Source of the DNA: Pseudomonadota bacterium
GTDB lineage: Bacteria; Pseudomonadota; Alphaproteobacteria; Rhizobiales; Xanthobacteraceae
Assembly (NCBI GenBank): GCA_963205465.1
Contig: CAUJKG010000263.1
Coordinates: forward strand, 1 to 10,514
Length of the DNA: 10,514 nt
Direction of reading: 5' to 3'
Shown here: positions 1 through 6,073 of the stretch, one piece after another
Numbering within the stretch: the stretch's first letter is position 1
Layout of the letters: every line of letters starts with the position of its first letter
Position numbers and translations under genes: made by a program
Notes under the pieces: generated by a model
Told to the model about the DNA's origin: nothing
The model's input: the letters and a program-made list of their open reading frames with translations, nothing else
Databases searched by the model: none

Positions 1-263
1 GCCGGCACAAGCGCCTTCGTCAGCCATGCGGCTTTTTCAACATCAAGGGTGTCGAGGGGATTCGCGCGGCGCAAGGCGTGATCGGCGATCGCGTGAGCCG
101 CGAAACTGCACCATTCGGCGGTAGGGTCGGAGAAATCGCGATCGAAGGCGATCAGCGCCTCGGCATCCTCGCGGCGATAGACGCCGTCGCGATAGACCTC
201 GCGGAGCAGAGAAACCACATCCGAGGCCGCGATCCGCTTCGCATCCTGCCGAAACTTACTCAT
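1..263 (-). CDS. Conserved hypothetical protein, N-terminal part (runs off left edge)
   Basis: An open frame on the minus strand starts with ATG at 263 and stays open to the window edge, giving the first 87 residues. It begins MSKFRQDAKRIAASDVVSLL and is rich in Ala, Arg, Asp and Glu, with no signal peptide or membrane segment, so it looks like a soluble all-helical cytoplasmic protein. The pattern (valine/leucine-rich helix, then RDGVYRREDAEALIAFDRDF, then EWCSFAAHAIADHAL) resembles an unnamed alphaproteobacterial family in which a 'DG..(D/E)EAEAL..LDR' stretch is followed by an aromatic-rich helix, reminiscent of TerB-like or EF-hand-like helical folds; that comparison is from memory. Third codon positions are strongly G/C. 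The ribosome binding site is weak (GGGG about 6 bases upstream). It is divergent from the VOC gene at 457. No function is assigned. Confidence 0.7.
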   Translation of the reverse strand, partial: MSKFRQDAKRIAASDVVSLLREVYRDGVYRREDAEALIAFDRDFSDPTAEWCSFAAHAIADHALRRANPLDTLDVEKAAWLTKALVP

Positions 264-456
264 CACTACCCCGACGCTACCGACTACAGGGCGAAGTCTC
301 GGCTTTTATGGTTTCCAACGGCTTAACGGGCGAGAAACGGCGATCCGGTCGGCCGGACTAGCAATGCAAAAACGCAAGCTTAAATTGCAGAACTTTTGCA
401 CACCAGCAATCATCCCATATCTGTGCCAACAAGGATTTCCCTATAGGAGAAGGCAC

Positions 457-1386
457 ATGGCCAAAAGCGCCGGACTGCACCACATCACCGGAATTACGGG
501 CGACGCGAAGAAGAACTTCGGCTTTTACACCACGACGCTCGGACTTCGCTTCGTGAAGCGCACGGTCAACTTCGACGACCCGAGCGCATGGCACCTCTAT
601 TACGGCAACGAGCTGGGCGCGCCCGGCTCGGCGCTGACCTTCTTCCTCTGGCAGGACATGCCGCGCGGACAGCAAGGCATGGGCGAAGCGGTCGAGGTCG
701 GTTACGCGGTGCCGAAAGGCTCGCTCGCTTTCTGGAAAAAGCGTCTCGACGCCGAAGGCATGGCCACGCGCGAAAGCGAACGCTTCGGCGACAAGCTGCT
801 CGCACTCGAAGACTGCGAAGGCATGAAGATCGAGATCGTCGAGACAGCGACCGCCGGAGAAGCTCCAGCTTGGGCCGATGGCCCCGTCCCGCTCGAACAC
901 GCGGTGCGCGGCTTTTCGGGGATCACGCTGCGTCCGCATGGCGGGGCACGCACCGCCGAAGTGTTGACGACCGGCTTCGGCTACGCCGACGGCGGCAAGG
1001 ACGGCGAGCGTCAGCGCTTCCTCGGCGACGCCGACATCGGCGCGCATATCGACATCGTGATCGACAAGGACGCGCCTCGCGGACGACAAGGCGCCGGCAC
1101 GCTTCATCACGTCGCCTTTCGCGCGAAAGACGATGCCGAAGAAATCGAACTCGCGAACCGCATCCGGCAAATGCTCGGCCTTCAGACTACGGAGCAGATC
1201 GACCGCATGTATTTCCATTCGGTCTATTTCCGCGAACCGGGCGGCATTCTGTTCGAGATCGCGACCGACCGGCCGGGCTTCACCTGGGATGAGCCGAAAG
1301 AATCGCTCGGCACCGCACTCAAACTGCCGCCCTGGCACGAGAAGAACCGTGCCGCGATCGAACGGGCACTGCCACCGCTGGAATAA
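457..1386 (+). CDS. VOC-family ring-cleaving dioxygenase-like protein (PcpA/LinE/MhqO type)
   Basis: 309 residues with two vicinal-oxygen-chelate modules, the size and layout of the hydroquinone-type extradiol dioxygenase group (PcpA, LinE, MhqO). Metal ligands expected for the group are visible: GLHHITG near the N-terminus (His8 or His9), LHHVAF (His217 or His218) and LFEIATD (Glu267), a 2-His-1-Glu site that in this family holds Fe(II) and opens aromatic rings of hydroquinones. The substrate cannot be told from sequence; members are often annotated only as 'ring-cleaving dioxygenase' or 'glyoxalase family'. No signal peptide, so cytoplasmic. I chose ATG 457 rather than the in-frame ATG at 364 because TAGGAGAAGG lies 5-14 bases before it and homology begins there. 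It is a single-gene transcription unit closed by the hairpin at 1407-1439. In Bacillus a related gene (mhqO) is under a MarR regulator; a MarR gene lies 1.3 kb downstream here, but no matching operator is seen upstream of this gene. Confidence 0.88.
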   Translation: MAKSAGLHHITGITGDAKKNFGFYTTTLGLRFVKRTVNFDDPSAWHLYYGNELGAPGSALTFFLWQDMPRGQQGMGEAVEVGYAVPKGSLAFWKKRLDAEGMATRESERFGDKLLALEDCEGMKIEIVETATAGEAPAWADGPVPLEHAVRGFSGITLRPHGGARTAEVLTTGFGYADGGKDGERQRFLGDADIGAHIDIVIDKDAPRGRQGAGTLHHVAFRAKDDAEEIELANRIRQMLGLQTTEQIDRMYFHSVYFREPGGILFEIATDRPGFTWDEPKESLGTALKLPPWHEKNRAAIERALPPLE

Positions 1387-1406
1387 CCCTCCTGCGCCGA
1401 AAAGAT

Positions 1407-1440
1407 ACGCCGCCCCGGTCCTGCCGCGGGCGGCGTTTTC
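1407..1440 (+). terminator. Rho-independent terminator after the VOC dioxygenase gene
   Basis: Perfect 9-bp arms ACGCCGCCC (1407-1415) and GGGCGGCGT (1428-1436) enclose a 12-base loop and run into TTTT (1436-1439). It lies 20 bases past the TAA of the dioxygenase gene and separates that gene from the methyltransferase operon. Confidence 0.8.
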
Positions 1441-1461
1441 GTTCCAGCGTGCGCGCGCCGG

Positions 1462-1504
1462 TTGACAAGCGACTCCGGCGATGATCGTTTACCTGATAAA
1501 CGAT
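1462..1504 (+). promoter_or_regulatory. Promoter with palindromic operator for the MetE-like/MarR operon
   Basis: A consensus -35 box TTGACA is at 1462-1467. Starting 17 bases after it is a perfect inverted repeat: ATCGTTTA (1484-1491), spacer CCTGA, TAAACGAT (1497-1504). The arms cover the place where the -10 box should be (1485-1490), so a bound dimer would block transcription. Length and symmetry suit MarR, TetR or GntR proteins. The MarR gene at the end of this transcription unit is the obvious candidate ligand (inference). The start codon of the methyltransferase is 22 bases downstream, so the transcript leader is short. The -10 hexamer itself is not close to consensus. Confidence 0.6.
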
Positions 1505-1526
1505 ATGGCACGAAGCGGGGAATCCA

Positions 1527-2672
1527 ATGAGCAAGCGCGAGAAAATTCTGGGTATGCGGGTCGATCAGGTCGGGAGCCTCCTGCGTCCGCAATCGCTGAT
1601 CGAAGCATTCCTCGCTTTCGGGAATGGACGCATTTCCCGCGAAGAACTCGATGCAGCGATCAAGCAAGGCATCCGCGACGTTGTCGCAAAACAGGAGCGG
1701 ATCGGCTTTCCCATCGTCACCGACGGCGAATATGAGCGCATCAACTGGCAGATGAGCTTCGCGAAGGTCGAGGGCTGGGATCTCGATACGTTTTCCTGGA
1801 AAGGCTTTCTGTCGAACCCCTCTTCGCGTTACGAGCATGAGCACAGTCATCAGCGCGGCGCCGATGCGGTCGAAGTCTTCAAGACGCCCGCCACTGCGAA
1901 GCTGCACCTGGCCGGCAACTTTCCCCTGCAGGAATACAAGTATCTCGCCTCCGTCGCCACCGCGCCGGCCAAGGCGATGATCATGGGGCCTGATCGCGTT
2001 TCGCAGATGTGCGACCTCGCCACCTCCGCGCCCCACTATACCAACTCGAATGATTTTCTTGCCGATGTCGTTCGCATCGAGAGCGAGATGGTGCGCGGAC
2101 TGGTCGACGCCGGCTGCCCTTATATCCAGCTCGATGAGCCGAGCTACACCGGCTATGTCGATCGCGCGACGCTCGAGCGCATGAAAAGCCGGGGCGAAGA
2201 TCCTCTGACCAATCTCCGCCGCGCGATTGCAGCCTCGAACGGCGTCATCGATGCGCATCGCGGAAAATCCGTCTTCGGCATTCATATCTGCCGCGGCAAC
2301 CGCGCCAGCATGTGGCATCGCGAAGGCGCTTATGACGGCATCGCCGAAGAACTGTTTTCGTCTTTGCGGTTCGACCGCCTGCTCCTGGAATACGACACCG
2401 AACGCGCGGGCGGCTTCGAGCCGCTGCGCTTCGTACCGAAAGGACCGATGGTGGTGCTCGGGCTGGTGACGACCAAAACCGGCGAAGTCGAAAGCGTCGA
2501 GATGCTCACGCGGCGCATCGAGGAAGCCGCGCGCTTCATCGACATCGATCAGCTTGCAATCAGCCCGCAATGCGGCTTCGCTTCCGGAATCGCCGGAAAC
2601 GACCTGAGCGAGGAGCAGCAGTGGCGTAAGCTGGAGGTCCTCGTGGAGACCGCCAGAAAAGTATGGGGCTGA
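1527..2672 (+). CDS. Cobalamin-independent methionine synthase II family protein (core-MetE-like methyltransferase)
   Basis: 381 residues, matching only the catalytic C-terminal barrel of MetE (full MetE is about 750). The family fingerprints are present: DQVGSLLRP at the N-terminus and IVTDGEYERINW near residues 62-73. All four zinc ligands expected for MetE are present: His253 and Cys255 in GIHICRGN, Glu288 in LLLEYD, Cys349 in SPQCGF. The Cys255/Cys349 neighbourhoods are spaced like those of E. coli MetE. The zinc should activate a thiol (homocysteine or another) for alkyl transfer; the methyl donor is unknown, because such short paralogues lack the N-terminal folate-binding half and include folate-independent methionine synthases and coenzyme-M-type alkyl transferases. 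Cytoplasmic. The start is ATG 1527 with GGGGAA 5-10 bases upstream. Its last codons overlap or abut the MarR gene, suggesting one transcript under the operator at 1484-1504. The gene is intact and in local codon style. Confidence 0.87.
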   Translation: MSKREKILGMRVDQVGSLLRPQSLIEAFLAFGNGRISREELDAAIKQGIRDVVAKQERIGFPIVTDGEYERINWQMSFAKVEGWDLDTFSWKGFLSNPSSRYEHEHSHQRGADAVEVFKTPATAKLHLAGNFPLQEYKYLASVATAPAKAMIMGPDRVSQMCDLATSAPHYTNSNDFLADVVRIESEMVRGLVDAGCPYIQLDEPSYTGYVDRATLERMKSRGEDPLTNLRRAIAASNGVIDAHRGKSVFGIHICRGNRASMWHREGAYDGIAEELFSSLRFDRLLLEYDTERAGGFEPLRFVPKGPMVVLGLVTTKTGEVESVEMLTRRIEEAARFIDIDQLAISPQCGFASGIAGNDLSEEQQWRKLEVLVETARKVWG

Positions 2673-2676
2673 TCCG

Positions 2677-3105
2677 CTGCGCTCGGAACTCAACGACGTA
2701 ACCGGCCACCTTCTGCGCAAGAGTCACCTGGTTGCGCAGAAATGCTTTGCCGATGCTTTCACCGGTACGGACATCTCGCCCATTCAATATGCGCTGCTGA
2801 GCACGATCGGCAGCAATCCGGGCGTGAACCACAAGGACCTGGCGGCAGCAATCGCGACCGCCGCTTCGGTCGCGACGACCGCGCTCAAGCCCCTTCTCGA
2901 ACAGGGAATGGTGCTGAACGAGCGCGATCGCGGGGATTCAAGATCGACCACCTATCGCCTGTCGAAGCGTGGGAGCGTGTTGCTCGGCCAGTTGCGCAAA
3001 CGGCTGGTGCGAACCTCCGAGATTCTCGAAAAGCCCCTGACGGAAAAGGAAGCCGAACAACTCAAAAAGCTCCTTGCCAAACTGATCGACGGGGCATTCG
3101 GCTGA
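2677..3105 (+). CDS. MarR-family transcriptional regulator; no canonical start codon in frame
   Basis: From 2677 the frame reads as a complete MarR protein of about 142 residues: an N-terminal dimerisation helix (GHLLRKSHLVAQKCFADAF), then the family's ISPIQYALL entry, a recognition region (HKDLAAAIATAASVATTALK) and the winged hairpin with D-x-R (RDRGDSRSTTYRLSKRG), ending in an acidic/leucine helix. The in-frame stop upstream is at 2605-2607. Between it and GTG 2824 there is no ATG, GTG or TTG, and GTG 2824 would remove the whole dimerisation helix. Either CTG 2677 is used, or a base is missing: ATG at 2663, overlapping the methyltransferase stop by ten bases, would join this frame if one C were restored near 2675-2677. 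The coordinates follow the CTG option. It probably represses its own operon through the palindrome at 1484-1504 (inference). Confidence 0.72.
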   Translation: MRSELNDVTGHLLRKSHLVAQKCFADAFTGTDISPIQYALLSTIGSNPGVNHKDLAAAIATAASVATTALKPLLEQGMVLNERDRGDSRSTTYRLSKRGSVLLGQLRKRLVRTSEILEKPLTEKEAEQLKKLLAKLIDGAFG

Positions 3106-3199
3106 ACCAGAACCGGTTTGGTTTTGCCCGCCGCATCTTCTAGTCTACCGGAGCCTCGCGTGCGCTTTTGTGGCCGATTTCCTGCGGAGGGTTACCGTC

Positions 3200-3673
3200 A
3201 TGCGCCGGATATTATTCGTTCTCTTGCTCGTGGCAGGCACGCCAACCGGCGCTTCGCATGCAGCCACCGGCGTTGCATGCTTCAAGGCGCAGTGCGAAAG
3301 CAAAGGACGGACCTGCGTCGAAGCGGTCTATGCCTCTTCTGATGCCTGCACAAAGACGGCGCGGAAGAAATGCGATGCGGTGCCGGCCGCAGAGAAATTC
3401 AACTGCCTCAGAAGCGGACTCACGCCCTGCGCACGATCGCGCAACCAGGAGCAAGCCGCCTGTCTCGCGAGTGTTCAATCCTGTTACAAAACCTGCGCAC
3501 CCTTCCCGGGCAAGGGCGTCAACTATTGGTGCGTGGCGGATACGCGCAACGGCGCGACCGCCGCTTTCTGCACGGCCGGTCCCGGCGCCGCTTCGCCGTT
3601 CGAGCAGTGCACGAAGTCATTCGACAAGACGGCGGAACTCAACGGCGGCATGACCTGCGAGTCGCTGCAATAA
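3200..3673 (+). CDS. Small secreted or periplasmic cysteine-rich protein
   Basis: 157 residues. The first 21 form a standard Sec signal peptide: MRR, hydrophobic ILFVLLLVAG, then a cleavage site after ASHA. The mature part of about 136 residues holds 14 cysteines, an even number spread along the whole length with no CxxC pair and no CxxCH heme motif, pointing to a disulfide-stabilised exported protein rather than a redox carrier. Many cysteines sit in short repeats of the type x(A/T)C...C separated by 6-12 residues, with basic and Ala-rich stretches between. I do not recognise the family and assign no function. ATG 3200 was chosen over an in-frame GTG at 3170 because GGAGG (3186-3190) lies nine bases before it and the signal peptide starts there. 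It reads in the same direction as the MarR gene, 94 bases downstream, and may have its own promoter. The gene converges on the antiporter. Confidence 0.82.
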   Translation: MRRILFVLLLVAGTPTGASHAATGVACFKAQCESKGRTCVEAVYASSDACTKTARKKCDAVPAAEKFNCLRSGLTPCARSRNQEQAACLASVQSCYKTCAPFPGKGVNYWCVADTRNGATAAFCTAGPGAASPFEQCTKSFDKTAELNGGMTCESLQ

Positions 3674-3715
3674 GCCTGCGAACTCGTTTCGGCTTTCAGA
3701 CCATGGCCGGAGCGT

Positions 3716-3736
3716 GAGGCGCGGCGTCTCGATTTT
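3716..3736 (+). terminator. Weak terminator-like hairpin after the cysteine-rich protein gene
   Basis: A 5-bp stem GAGGC (3716-3720) and GTCTC (3726-3730), with one G-U pair and a 5-base loop, is followed by GATTTTC. The stem is short, so this is a tentative call based on its position between two convergent genes. Confidence 0.25.
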
Positions 3737-3750
3737 CATGTCCAGGACGC

Positions 3751-3772
3751 TTCACGGCACGATTGCCGTGAA
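3751..3772 (-). other. Perfect hairpin spanning the antiporter stop codon
   Basis: Arms TTCACGGCA (3751-3759) and TGCCGTGAA (3764-3772) form a perfect 9-bp stem with a 4-base loop. On the minus strand it covers the last six codons and the TGA stop of the antiporter gene. No T-run follows on either strand, so it is not a standard intrinsic terminator. It could end or protect the mRNA 3' end, or be chance. Confidence 0.45.
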
Positions 3773-4918
3773 CAGATAGACGGCGAAGATCACGAGATGA
3801 ACGACGCCCTGCAGCACGGTAGTGCGGCCGGTGCCGAGCGACAGCGTCGCGACCAGAAGCGTAAGCGCGAGCAGCATCATGCCTTTGCTATCGAGCCCAA
3901 GCACCAGCGTCATACCGCTTGCGAGCGCCACCATGACCACGACCGGAATCGTGAGCCCGATGGTGGCAAGCGCCGAACCGAGCGCGAGATTGAGGCTGGT
4001 CTGCAAGCGGTTGAGTTTCGCCGCCTTCAGCGCGGCAAGGCTTTCCGGCAGCAAAACGATTGCAGCGATAATGATGCCGACAACCGCTTTCGGCGCACCG
4101 GCGGCTTCCACGCTCGCTTCGATCGCGGGCGAAAGCGCCTTGGCAAGCAGCACCACCGCACCGAGACAGACAAGCAACAAGAGCCCGCTGACCGCTGCGG
4201 TGCGCGTATTCGGCGGCGCGGCATGCTTCTCCTCGTCGCGCGCGGCCTCGCCTTCGGGCAGGAAATAGTCGCGATGCCGCACCGTCTGCACGAGGACGAA
4301 GCTGCCATAAAGCACGAGCAGCGCCACTGCCACGAGGATAAGCTGGCTTGCCGAGAACAGCGGCCCCAACGTGGTCGTCGTCGTATTCGGCAGGATCAGC
4401 GTCAGCACCGCCATGGTCGCGAGCGTGGCGAGCGCGGCATTCACCCCGTAAAGCCCGAAGGCCTGCTCGCCGTGCCGCGAACCGCCGGTCAGCAAAAATA
4501 AACCGACCATACCGTTGAGGATGATCATGATCGCCGCGAAGATCGTATCGCGTGCGAGCGTCGCCGCCGCATCTCCAGCCGCGATCATCAGCGAAACGAT
4601 GAGCGAGGCTTCGATCACAGTCACGGCGAGCGCCAGCACCAGCGTGCCGAAGGGTTCGCCTACTCTGTGCGCCACTACCTCGGCGTGATGCACCGCCGCC
4701 AGCACGCAGGCCACGAGCGCGGCGGCGAGTAAAATCAGGAACAGCGGATGCGTGATTGCAAAAGAGGCGGCAAGCAACAGCCAGCCGATAAGCGGCGCGA
4801 TCCAGCTCGCGACGGGAAGGTGATCTCTCAACATATTCGCTTTGGCGAGCGCGGAACCCTGCGCTTCTCCCTCTTTCTGCATCAAAGTTCTAAAGAGTCG
4901 CGCAGCATACGCAACCAT
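3752..4918 (-). CDS. chaA: Ca2+/H+ (Na+,K+/H+) antiporter, ChaA/CaCA family
   Basis: 388 residues, about 11 hydrophobic segments, aligning by eye over its full length with E. coli ChaA (366 residues). The two family repeats are clear: GEPFGTLVLALAVTVIEASL (residues 88-107, with the ion-binding-type Glu103) and the c-2 motif starting PESLAALKAAK (Glu292) and continuing through NLALGSALATIGLTIPVV to residue 327. Between the halves, residues 221-240 form a charged cytoplasmic linker. It sits in the inner membrane and exports calcium, or sodium/potassium at high pH, using the proton gradient. The N-terminus is about 30 residues longer than needed, and no start has a good ribosome site; ATG 4882 (residue 13) and 4834 (residue 29) are alternatives. 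It is a single-gene unit on the minus strand. A short ORF with a better ribosome site ends 7 bases before the chosen start (see findings). Confidence 0.9.
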   Translation of the reverse strand: MVAYAARLFRTLMQKEGEAQGSALAKANMLRDHLPVASWIAPLIGWLLLAASFAITHPLFLILLAAALVACVLAAVHHAEVVAHRVGEPFGTLVLALAVTVIEASLIVSLMIAAGDAAATLARDTIFAAIMIILNGMVGLFLLTGGSRHGEQAFGLYGVNAALATLATMAVLTLILPNTTTTTLGPLFSASQLILVAVALLVLYGSFVLVQTVRHRDYFLPEGEAARDEEKHAAPPNTRTAAVSGLLLLVCLGAVVLLAKALSPAIEASVEAAGAPKAVVGIIIAAIVLLPESLAALKAAKLNRLQTSLNLALGSALATIGLTIPVVVMVALASGMTLVLGLDSKGMMLLALTLLVATLSLGTGRTTVLQGVVHLVIFAVYLFTAIVP

Positions 4919-5300
4919 TGCCGGATTACGTGGAATTCACGCGCGCCGTTACCTGTTTCATCTCTCCACCTCGTCGCGCGGGCTTTTGACACTGCGGAAA
5001 AGCCTGCGGAGATAGCTTCCATCGCTCTCGTTTGTTCCACCGCGTCAAGCGGCCCTCGCAAAACACCGTATCGATACCGCCTCTGATTGCTTCCACGCGC
5101 TCCCGCGGCGGCAAAAAGACGGTGCATTACGACCCAAGGTTAGAAAAAGCTCGCCCTCCTATATTACCATATAAAAATTGTGTAATATGCTTATATCTAG
5201 CATTACGATGTAAATAACCCTATATTACAGGAACCCTTCCCGCGCGCCCGCTTTAACGCCTCGAAGGCCGGATTTCGACAGCATCAACAAGGAGACAGCC
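4919..5300. promoter_or_regulatory. Divergent intergenic region between antiporter and peroxiredoxin, AT-rich core
   Basis: These 382 bases hold the control regions of two divergent genes. Positions 4919-5136 are GC-rich without a convincing gene; they contain a hairpin GGCTTTT (4981-4987) / AAAAGCC (4998-5004) and a minus-strand mini-ORF at 4926-4961. Positions 5137-5230 are strikingly AT-rich for this genome, with a direct repeat CCTATATTAC (5158-5167 and 5219-5228), an inverted partial copy GTAATATG (5182-5189) and further CATTAC/TGTAA words. Several TATATT-like -10 boxes occur, with no matching TTGACA. GGAAC at 5230-5234 followed after 16 bases by CTTT resembles, with one mismatch, the GGAAC-N16-CGTT pattern of EcfG general-stress promoters. 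I cannot choose between these as the true promoter. Confidence 0.45.
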
Positions 5301-5960
5301 ATGGCCGTTACCATTGGCGACAAAGCGCCGGATTTCGAGGCGCAGACCACCGAAGGCAAAATCAAATTCCACGACTGGGTCGGCGATAGCTGGGCCGTGC
5401 TGTTCTCGCACCCCAAGGACTTCACCCCCGTCTGCACCACCGAGCTCGGCCGCATGGCCAAGCTCAAGCCCGAATTCGACAAGCGCAACACCAAGATCAT
5501 CGGCCTCTCAGTCGATCCGGTCGACCGTCACGCCGACTGGGCCAAGGACATCGAGGAGACGCAAGGCGCGAAGCCGAACTTCCCGATGATCGGGGATACC
5601 GATCTTTCGATCTCGAAAGCCTGGGGCATGCTGCCAAGCAACGCCGGCGATACTTCCGAAGGCCGCACCGCGGCGACCAACCAGACCGTCCGCAACGTCT
5701 ACATCATCGGTCCCGACAAGCAGATCAAGCTCCTGATCGCCTACCCCATGACCACCGGCCGCAACTTCGACGAAGTGCTGCGCGTGCTCGACTCGCTCCA
5801 GCTCACCGCGAAACACAAGGTCGCAACCCCGGTGGACTGGAAGCACGGCGACGATGTGATCATCGCAGGCTCGGTCTCGGACGACGACGCGAAGAAGACC
5901 TACCCGAACGGCTGGAAATCGCCGAAGCCTTACATTCGGATCGTGCCGCAGCCGAAGTAA
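5301..5960 (+). CDS. One-Cys peroxiredoxin (Prx6 subfamily)
   Basis: 219 residues, the normal length of bacterial and eukaryotic Prx6-type enzymes. The active site PVCTTE gives the peroxidatic Cys45, preceded by the conserved FSHPKDFTP (His37, Thr42). The Prx6 features GLSVDPVDRHADW, NFPMIGD, the TVRNVYII arginine strand and the C-terminal extension (TPVDWKHGDDVI...YIRIVPQPK) are all present. The second, resolving cysteine of two-Cys enzymes is absent: Cys45 is the only cysteine. It reduces H2O2, alkyl hydroperoxides and possibly peroxynitrite in the cytoplasm, regenerated by an external thiol (glutathione or another small thiol; not shown here). The start ATG 5301 has AAGGAG six bases upstream. 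Single-gene unit behind an AT-rich control region. The coding sequence is strongly G/C at third positions, unlike its promoter region. Confidence 0.95.
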   Translation: MAVTIGDKAPDFEAQTTEGKIKFHDWVGDSWAVLFSHPKDFTPVCTTELGRMAKLKPEFDKRNTKIIGLSVDPVDRHADWAKDIEETQGAKPNFPMIGDTDLSISKAWGMLPSNAGDTSEGRTAATNQTVRNVYIIGPDKQIKLLIAYPMTTGRNFDEVLRVLDSLQLTAKHKVATPVDWKHGDDVIIAGSVSDDDAKKTYPNGWKSPKPYIRIVPQPK

Positions 5961-5966
5961 TACTTT

Positions 5967-6011
5967 CTCATCCTTCGAGACGGCCGACTTCGCCGGCCTC
6001 CTCAGGTTGAG
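5967..6011. repeat. Palindromic intergenic repeat of Bradyrhizobiaceae type
   Basis: CTCATCCTTCGAGACGGCCG is followed by a short loop and an imperfect reverse-complement arm ending CTCAGGTTGAG. Such 'CATCCTTCGAGACG...CTCAGG.TGAGG' elements are, from memory, scattered in large numbers between genes in Bradyrhizobium, Rhodopseudomonas and relatives. It sits 6 bases after the peroxiredoxin stop, between two convergent genes, the usual location for REP-like elements. Only one copy is in this window, so repeat status rests on memory; the fold-back symmetry is directly visible. Confidence 0.65.
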
Positions 6012-6017
6012 GTCAAC

Positions 6018-6045
6018 AAAAAAGGGCGCGGCTTCTGCCGCGCCC
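6018..6045 (-). terminator. Rho-independent terminator of the GNAT-cupin operon (also hairpin for the peroxiredoxin)
   Basis: Perfect 9-bp arms GGGCGCGGC (6024-6032) and GCCGCGCCC (6037-6045) have a 4-base loop TTCT. Reading the minus strand, the hairpin is followed by six T (A-run at 6018-6023), making a strong terminator 28 bases after the cupin stop. On the plus strand only TCTCGTT follows, so ending of the peroxiredoxin transcript here would be weaker. Confidence 0.85.
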
Positions 6046-6073
6046 TCTCGTTGCAGCGGTCCCCTAGGAAGGA

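Noticed and set aside
344..357. Small palindrome TCCGG-TCGG-CCGGA between the divergent genes at the left
   Set aside because: The arms are only 5 bp and all G/C-rich, and they are not placed relative to a clear promoter; chance is likely at this GC content.
358..1338. Minus-strand 326-codon and plus-strand 234-codon (588-1292) frames over the VOC gene
   Set aside because: Both are shadows of the VOC dioxygenase: the plus-strand one is very Arg-rich and the other has no family pattern.
1224..2720. Minus-strand open frame of 498 codons opposite the methyltransferase gene
   Set aside because: It lies antisense to a gene with all MetE zinc ligands. Long antisense frames are expected from G/C-biased third positions, and its translation has no recognisable motif.
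3105..3126. Hairpin after the MarR gene (CAGAACC/GGTTTTG with a 5-base loop)
   Set aside because: The 7-bp stem includes a G-U pair and no T-run follows, so I do not call it a terminator.
3797..4501. Plus-strand frames of 234 and 148 codons across the antiporter gene
   Set aside because: They are antisense to a clear multi-membrane transporter; the translations are Arg/His/Gln-rich with no domain.
4882..5127. Minus-strand frames of 81 and 62 codons between antiporter and peroxiredoxin
   Set aside because: There is no recognisable pattern and no ribosome site at their starts. The longer one overlaps the antiporter start. Only the 11-codon end with a ribosome site is kept, as a tentative leader.
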